Assembly (NCBI GenBank): GCA_030602715.1
Contig: JAUVZD010000001.1
Span: 372,001-436,000 of the forward strand
Origin: Candidatus Coatesiibacteriota bacterium
GTDB lineage: Bacteria; RBG-13-66-14; B26-G2; JAUVZD01
DNA: 64,000 nucleotides
Direction: 5' to 3'
A program made the translations under genes and the position numbers. Positions 59,756-64,000 of this stretch are shown here, piece by piece; position 1 is the first letter of the stretch; every line of letters starts with the position of its first letter. Under the pieces are notes generated by a model that was given only the letters and a program-made list of their open reading frames with translations, made no database searches and was not told the origin of the DNA.

Positions 59756-60658
59756 TCACTCGCTGTCTTCACCCACACCCAACAACGTGACCACCATCCA
59801 GTTCGCCAGAGTATATTCTACGAAGTCATATATCTCGCTCTCCAGACACTCCCGCAGATAACCCTCCGTCAACTCCCTCTCCCCCTCAAAGTAATACCAA
59901 GCCCCCAGGTAGAACTTCCCCTCCATCTTTTGCTCCTCGTCCCTCGCAGAGGAGAGCATTCGCTCCCAATCAATAACTCCCCCATAGAACATAATTACCG
60001 GATTTATCCAATCGTCGCTGGTCAGCTCCTCCGCCCGCTCTCCCAGCGTCTCCTTTGCGCCGGTCAAATTCCCGGACAGCGCCCGAGCGATATAGAGCAA
60101 GAGGAGGGCGTAATCCCTATCGTAGCCTTTCTCTATGCCAATCTGAAGATCGTCCTCCGCCTGCCGATATTCCCCCAGCATTATGTGAGAGATACCCCGG
60201 TTAATATAGAGCAGGTCTATGCTCACATCCAGCTCAATCGCCCGGTTCAAGTCCACAACTGACCTGTCCGGTTCAAATAGGGCGTTATATACCACCCCAC
60301 GACTGTTCAGATACCAGGGCATGTCGGGGGAAAGCTCCAGCGCCCGGTGGTAATCCTGCAGGGCAAGCTCATACTCACCCAGGGAGAAATAGATATACCC
60401 CCGGTTGTGATAGGCGTCGGAGAGGGTGGGGTCCAGCTCTATGGCTTTGGTGTAGTATTCCAGTCGGTCCTGGGGGTCGGAGAGGATATCGCCGACCTTT
60501 AGATAATTCTTCGCCTCATCATTGTCATTCCCCCAGGCGTGAGGGACAGAGATTGCCATTAAGATAGCCCAAAGCAAGATGAGGAAAAAGCTATGCCACC
60601 CGGGAGGACACTTCAAACCGAGTAAACGGAAAAAATCCCCAAACTTTCCTCTCCTCAT
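59756..60658 (-). CDS. Exported TPR-repeat protein
   Basis: A 300 aa protein with an N-terminal membrane helix or signal (WHSFFLILLWAILMAISVPHAWG) and TPRs: SDAYHNRGYIYFSLGEYELALQDYHRALEL and LLYINRGISHIMLGEYRQAEDDLQIGI. The C-terminal part (YLGAWYYFEGERELTEGYLREC) resembles the end of NlpI-like proteins. Likely a periplasmic adaptor. A TATACT-like -10 box lies upstream, but I see no matched -35. Confidence 0.8.
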   Translation of the reverse strand: MRRGKFGDFFRLLGLKCPPGWHSFFLILLWAILMAISVPHAWGNDNDEAKNYLKVGDILSDPQDRLEYYTKAIELDPTLSDAYHNRGYIYFSLGEYELALQDYHRALELSPDMPWYLNSRGVVYNALFEPDRSVVDLNRAIELDVSIDLLYINRGISHIMLGEYRQAEDDLQIGIEKGYDRDYALLLLYIARALSGNLTGAKETLGERAEELTSDDWINPVIMFYGGVIDWERMLSSARDEEQKMEGKFYLGAWYYFEGERELTEGYLRECLESEIYDFVEYTLANWMVVTLLGVGEDSE

Positions 60659-60747
60659 TAAAATCGCTCCTCTCCGTATTTAGCAGGCTACGCTACACAT
60701 CCTCGCCCGAGTATAACAGATTTATACTGCAATGTTTAATGGAGAAA

Positions 60748-60835
60748 GCCCCCCGCCGCCAAAGGCGGGGGGGGTTAAAAATAAGTTGATGCTTTTTCAA
60801 CACCTACTCAAATATTGCCTTGATGTGACCCAGGG
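60748..60835. repeat. Tail-plus-terminator repeat, copy A
   Basis: Contains the last codons of the secreted protein gene (GHIKAIFE-stop), a spacer GTGTTGAAAAAGCATCAACTT on the minus strand and a CCCCCGCC / GGCGGGGG hairpin. The same three elements in the same order occur at 62079-62160. Confidence 0.7.
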
Positions 60836-61973
60836 AGGTGGGCTGGATGGTTACATAGGGGGAAACATCCAAGTAGAGGTGGAAATCGTCGTTGCAGGTG
60901 GTGCTGTAATCACCGTCAAAGGCTATGAAGCTGGCGATAACTCGCCAGTAGAAGGTGGTATCCTCGGTTACCGTGATGGTTTGCATGTAGCTGGGGAACT
61001 CGCCGGTGATGCCGGGGATGTCATACTCCGGAGAACCGAATGCGGGGTCGTCGTCTATCAACAGCTCAAATTCTACCCTATCCCAAAAATCCCACCCTAA
61101 CACCAATCCATTGTTCTCCCACTCAAAGGTGACATCCACGCTGCCCTTATACCCTACAGGGTCTTGACCTCCACCGAGGGATACGGCTTCAGAGGTGGTG
61201 CCTATGCCGCCGGGCACCTGGATGGTGCTTCCATCCGCCGGAGAGAGCAGGTCAAATGGATTCGGATAAAGCCCATCAACCCCTATATATGCGACGGCTA
61301 GACTCTCGTCAAGATTGCCCTGGTTATAGCAATAGGAGTGTCCCTCGGTCCCACTAGAGTTCTCAATGCCGGCGGTGGCACTGGCACCATGGTCGTCGTG
61401 GGAGGCGGTGGTGTCCTCATACTGAAACACAATTATGTTGTCAAAGGAGCCGTCGTTCTCAAAGATGACTACCTGGAATTGAACCGCATATGAGCTGGCG
61501 CCGTAGTTGTGCCAGGGGTCGTAGCTTATCACCCACCACCGATTAGGAGAGGAACCGCCAACATAGCTCCATAAGTGGTCGCCGGAATAACCGCGCATGT
61601 CATCCCAATAGACGGCCATAAGGTTATTGGGGGTACTGGTGCTGGGCAAATCCTGATTGGATAAACTATACATACCTGTTGAGCTGAAGCCCATCATTCC
61701 GTTGGTGCCCACATAGAAGCTGGTGCCGCTGCTATAGGAGTTACCGTAAAAATCAATGTCAAACGGAGTGGTGGTGGTGAAGTAGGTATCGTCGCCTATC
61801 CCCAAATCGGTCCCCGAGGAGGCGTCAATCCAGCTATAACTGGGACAAAAGGTCTCATCGGTGTCCATCCAGGCATAGGTATTGCTGGTGTCGTAGCCGT
61901 AGTCGGCGAAAGCAGAACCAGCAAAGAGCAAAACTAATGCAACTAACAAAGATGTTAACGCTTTCATTGTCAA
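60804..61973 (-). CDS. Large secreted protein with an Ig-like C-terminal part
   Basis: A 389 aa protein with signal peptide (LTSLLVALVLLFAGSAFA). Residues 25-235 are rich in Asp, Tyr, Ser and Gly; the pattern FDIDFYGNSYSSGTSFYVGT then LMAVYWDDMRG and VVIFENDGSFDNIIVFQYED recalls secreted nidogen-like or adhesin modules. Residues 240-370 look like a fibronectin/Ig-type domain (LLSPADGSTIQVPGG, VTFEWEN, FYWRVIASF). The end, TSLGHIKAIFE, is very similar to a detached tail at 62132-62179 and may be a surface or sorting signal. Own promoter and terminator. Confidence 0.7.
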   Translation of the reverse strand: MTMKALTSLLVALVLLFAGSAFADYGYDTSNTYAWMDTDETFCPSYSWIDASSGTDLGIGDDTYFTTTTPFDIDFYGNSYSSGTSFYVGTNGMMGFSSTGMYSLSNQDLPSTSTPNNLMAVYWDDMRGYSGDHLWSYVGGSSPNRWWVISYDPWHNYGASSYAVQFQVVIFENDGSFDNIIVFQYEDTTASHDDHGASATAGIENSSGTEGHSYCYNQGNLDESLAVAYIGVDGLYPNPFDLLSPADGSTIQVPGGIGTTSEAVSLGGGQDPVGYKGSVDVTFEWENNGLVLGWDFWDRVEFELLIDDDPAFGSPEYDIPGITGEFPSYMQTITVTEDTTFYWRVIASFIAFDGDYSTTCNDDFHLYLDVSPYVTIQPTSLGHIKAIFE

Positions 61974-62039
61974 ACCCTCCTTTTTTTGATTAAAGAATCT
62001 CAGCAGAGACTGCTGAATAAATAACGATTGCCTTTTGCT

Positions 62040-62068
62040 ATCCTAACCATAAAATCTCAATTTGTCAA
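62040..62068 (-). promoter_or_regulatory. Promoter of the secreted protein gene
   Basis: Minus-strand TTGACA (62068-62063), 17-base spacer, TAGGAT (62045-62040). The leader carries GCAAAAGGCAATCGTTA, shared with the next promoter upstream, and a CAGCAG / CTGCTG hairpin at 62001-62015. Confidence 0.7.
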
Positions 62069-62078
62069 GAAAAAAATA

Positions 62079-62160
62079 CCCCCCCCCGCCAAAGGCGGGG
62101 GGGTTAAAATAAGTTGATTCTTTTTTAACACCTACTCAAATATTACCCTGATGACGCCGA
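62079..62160. repeat. Tail-plus-terminator repeat, copy B (with strong terminator)
   Basis: Same layout as copy A: IFE-stop codons, AT-rich spacer, then CCCCCGCC / GGCGGGGG hairpin. On the minus strand the hairpin is followed by TATTTTTTTC, a good terminator for the zinc-ribbon/SH3 gene. Confidence 0.7.
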
Positions 62161-62179
62161 TTGATGGGGGACAGAGCAC
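62132..62179 (-). pseudogene. Detached C-terminal tail of a secreted protein
   Basis: Fifteen codons, VLCPPSIGVIRVIFE, then TAG. The end matches the tail of the gene at 60804 (TSLGHIKAIFE). It lies one base out of frame behind the stop of the zinc-ribbon/SH3 gene, so it could be the lost tail of that gene after a frameshift, or the end of a replaced gene. Confidence 0.55.
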
Positions 62180-62180
62180 C

Positions 62181-63206
62181 TCATTCCAATAAAACCGAAA
62201 GGGTCCAACCTGTGCGCCCGTCTTCGGTGCGAATAAATGTCCATCTCCCCGACTTTGAGACCACCGTTATCTTGGCGCCGGGCATGATTACATACGCAGG
62301 CATGTCACCCTCGTCAGGTTGGGTATATATCGGCAGGGCGCCCTCAATTATAACCTCTCCCTCTCCCAACTCCGTCTCATCAACCTCGGAGACCTCTCCT
62401 TCAACGCTGGGTTGCGTGGAACGAGAGACCTCAAATTGCGTGGAATGAGAAACCTGTTCCGTTGCATCAGAGCACGAGGAGGTCAAAGAGGCGACAATCG
62501 CCCAAACCCCAGCGACCATTCCAATCAGAAAGCCGATGAGGGGAATAAGACAGGATAGCTTGGATACCTTAAATACATTTCTTAATGCTCCAACAGCAAT
62601 CTTGGTAGTTGAATTGGCAATCTTCCAATAACCCTGGTGTTTGATAAGTTGATACTGAAAGGTGGTTTCGGGTTGAGTGGTGCGTCCGGAGGTCTGAAAT
62701 ATAATCGCCTCAATGGTAATGTCCGCTTTAGCGGTATCTGGAGTCAGCTCCAAGAAATCAACACTCACCGTATATCGCTTCATGTCGCCGGTGATGAACT
62801 GCTCCACCGCCCCTTGGCGCACCTTGTTATAAAAAGCTTGATTCAACGGGGAGATGGTGCTCACATATAGGTCCAGGTCTTCTGTGTTACAAGCCTCCTG
62901 GGTAACCCTCACCAGCGAGACTATCTCATCGGCGTCTTTTTTCAGCCTGGAATCCAGGAGACCGCCGGGTAATTTTTCATAGGTTATCTTCGGCTGAAAG
63001 GGGATGTCGGTGGTATCAATGGTGATCGGCTGACCGGGCAGGTTCCTGAAATAGACCACTTCGCCGGCATGGGGGCTGTATTCGCCCTCTTTTGGGAATT
63101 CCGGCTCCACCTCTATCGCTGAACCGCAATATTCGCAGACCTTAGCCTTCTTATCCTTGAGCACCGCCCCGCAGTTGGGGCAGCGAAAGGATTCAACCTT
63201 GGGCAT
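62181..63206 (-). CDS. Zinc-ribbon, transmembrane, SH3-type protein
   Basis: A 341 aa protein in four parts: an N-terminal zinc ribbon (FRCPNCGAVLKDKKAKVCEYCGS), a cystatin-like or Tim44-like domain (about 80-200, ADEIVSLVRVTQEACNTEDLD to HQGYWKIANST), a membrane helix (SCLIPLIGFLIGMVAGVWAIVASL) and an SH3-like extracytoplasmic end (LPIYTQPDEGDMPAYVIMPG, then KSGRWTFIRTEDGRTGWTLSVLLE). The ribbon is intracellular and the SH3 faces outward if the helix is a single span. Function unknown; it may sense or bind the cell wall. Confidence 0.75.
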   Translation of the reverse strand: MPKVESFRCPNCGAVLKDKKAKVCEYCGSAIEVEPEFPKEGEYSPHAGEVVYFRNLPGQPITIDTTDIPFQPKITYEKLPGGLLDSRLKKDADEIVSLVRVTQEACNTEDLDLYVSTISPLNQAFYNKVRQGAVEQFITGDMKRYTVSVDFLELTPDTAKADITIEAIIFQTSGRTTQPETTFQYQLIKHQGYWKIANSTTKIAVGALRNVFKVSKLSCLIPLIGFLIGMVAGVWAIVASLTSSCSDATEQVSHSTQFEVSRSTQPSVEGEVSEVDETELGEGEVIIEGALPIYTQPDEGDMPAYVIMPGAKITVVSKSGRWTFIRTEDGRTGWTLSVLLE

Positions 63207-63247
63207 AAGGAAATCCCCCCGGGGTAATCTTAACGATTATCTTTTGC

Positions 63248-63276
63248 ATTGTAACCACAACGCCACCGCAAATCAA
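63248..63276 (-). promoter_or_regulatory. Promoter of the zinc-ribbon/SH3 gene
   Basis: Minus-strand TTGATT (63276-63271), 17-base spacer, TACAAT (63253-63248). The leader contains GCAAAAGATAATCGTTA, nearly the same as the leader of the secreted-protein gene at 61973. Confidence 0.65.
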
Positions 63277-63301
63277 GCGGAATTCCCCACCTAATATAAC
63301 A

Positions 63302-63333
63302 CCCCCCCCCCCGCCAAAGGCGGGGGCGGGGGC
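63302..63333. repeat. GC-rich hairpin of the CCCCCGCC-GGCGGGGG type
   Basis: Long C-run, GCCAAAGGC loop region and GGGGGCGGGGG, then CTTTTATTAG on the plus strand. The flanking 63207-63400 region has no gene besides the promoter above. Confidence 0.6.
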
Positions 63334-63398
63334 TTTTATTAGTACAAGACAGTGCGAAAGATAGGTTGGGTTCGTAAAAAGCGACTCTAGACGTGAAC

Positions 63399-63575
63399 TT
63401 AACCTTTAGCGGCGCGCTCGGCAAGGCGGGCTTTTATTTCCTCAAGGCTGATAAGTTCGCAGCGGAGATGTTGTTTACGAGCTTCAAATAGGGTGGAGAT
63501 AAATTCCGGTGAGTCGGCAATCAACCAATTCTCCAAATCGTCCGTCGACTCGGCGGTCGCCAGGGAGCGTCTTGC
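63399..63575 (-). pseudogene. Antitoxin-like C-terminal remnant
   Basis: An open frame of 58 codons without a normal start, directly after the hydrolase stop. It reads STDDLENWLIADSPEFISTL then EARKQHLRCELISLEEIKAR and a short basic end. The pattern 'sPEF...l.eAr....g..is.eE.kArL' is common at the C-terminus of small RelB/Phd-like or related antitoxins. The N-terminal DNA-binding part is missing. GC-rich as the neighbouring hydrolase. Confidence 0.45.
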
Positions 63576-63576
63576 T

Positions 63577-64000
63577 TTATTCGCTCACCTCCGCGGGCGT
63601 CAAGTCCTCGAAAACCTCCTCTTGGGGGAGAGGTATGTTGATATAGGCGGTGCCGTCGCGCGGCGCCTGCATCAGGTCGATCATATGTATGCGGCGCGTA
63701 TCAGCGGTGTGGATGTAGTAGCGGCGGTTCTTGAGGTCCGCGGCGCTCGTCCAATCCGTCTGCTCAAGCAACGGTTGACCGCCGCGGACGCCTCGGACCG
63801 CGCCGAGGGGAATGTCGAACTGGTTGAGGATGTGGAACGCTTGGACCACGGTTTCCGTCGCGTCTTTAGCAGGGACGACCGTGCTTTTCAAGAAGGCCGC
63901 GCGCACGAAGCGCGACGGGGGCGTGAAATCGCCCGGTAAACCCAGCATCCCCGAGCCGTGGCCGAATGCCGTCAACGTCAGCCCGCCTAGCTCGGACGAC
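63577..64000 (-). CDS. Choloylglycine hydrolase-family (Ntn) amidase, C-terminal part
   Basis: The frame is open to the window edge, so the catalytic N-terminal Cys lies outside. The visible 140 residues match bile-salt hydrolase / penicillin V acylase-like enzymes: GHGSGMLGLPGDFTPPSRFV, AFHILNQFDIPLGAVRG, then DWTSAADLKNRRYYIHTADT and RRIHMIDL. Codon use is more GC-rich than in most of the window. The substrate (acyl-homoserine lactone, penicillin or bile salt type) cannot be told from this part. Confidence 0.8.
   Translation of the reverse strand, partial: SSELGGLTLTAFGHGSGMLGLPGDFTPPSRFVRAAFLKSTVVPAKDATETVVQAFHILNQFDIPLGAVRGVRGGQPLLEQTDWTSAADLKNRRYYIHTADTRRIHMIDLMQAPRDGTAYINIPLPQEEVFEDLTPAEVSE

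Noticed and set aside
1-64000. tRNA, rRNA, tmRNA or prophage genes
   Set aside because: I looked for tRNA arms, rRNA segments and phage structural genes in the gene-free stretches and found none I could support.

Overview
This 64 kb window is a gene-dense bacterial chromosome segment, mostly read on the minus strand. The core genes are moderately GC-rich. The organism looks Gram-negative and uncultivated: there is a TolC-type channel, a PorV/PorQ-type outer-membrane protein, a large secreted metalloprotease with a predicted beta-barrel end, and many exported TPR and PQQ-type beta-propeller proteins. No rRNA, tRNA or marker gene fixes the phylum, so I only say it fits a poorly sampled lineage near the FCB-like candidate phyla. 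Housekeeping promoters are close to TTGACA-17-TATAAT wherever I could find them.

Layout. 0-4.7 kb: smpB, amidase, GerMN, murI, rph, rdgB operon behind a perfect consensus promoter. 4.7-10.2 kb: PqqD-radical SAM protein, methyltransferase, tiny membrane protein and HExxH protease, preceded by a collapsed ion-channel gene. 10.4-14.2 kb: membrane protein with a Cys-Ala tail, small zinc-ribbon proteins and an acidic Pro-rich protein. 14.3-24.8 kb: DUF362 ferredoxin, folE2, MATE, HgdB-type protein, polyprenyl synthase, xseB, xseA, folD, ymdB, rny. 25.2-31.9 kb: PorV-like gene, then a mosaic of gene fragments, an AT-rich TPR protein, a transglutaminase-TPR gene and a 3'-end duplication of accA. 32-36.2 kb: a ThaI-like restriction-modification pair, a propeller gene and an orphan adenine methyltransferase. 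36.2-40.4 kb: outer-membrane protein, CNNM transporter, Minf_1886 protein, dinB. 40.5-42.9 kb: AT-rich plus-strand operon with a putative EVE-PD-(D/E)XK nuclease and a DNA methyltransferase. 42.9-50.8 kb: TPR proteins, lexA, guaA, nadB, PHP protein. 51-56.4 kb: plus-strand ABC exporter operon with an embedded propeller protein and a solo HicB. 56.4-58.5 kb: TetR and TolC. 58.6-64 kb: exported propeller, TPR and zinc-ribbon/SH3 proteins, ending in a truncated Ntn hydrolase.

The most unusual signal is a repeated architecture. At three loci (accA, ABC permease, adenine methyltransferase) an intact gene is followed by a cargo gene and then by a second, usually diverged, copy of that gene's 3' end. 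A fourth locus (60.7-62.2 kb) repeats a gene tail plus terminator. This looks like integration or replacement at gene 3' ends, but no recombinase is visible. The second main candidate is the AT-rich EVE-nuclease/methyltransferase operon. lexA and dinB also share a 17 bp motif (14 of 17 identical) that is a candidate SOS box of this lineage.
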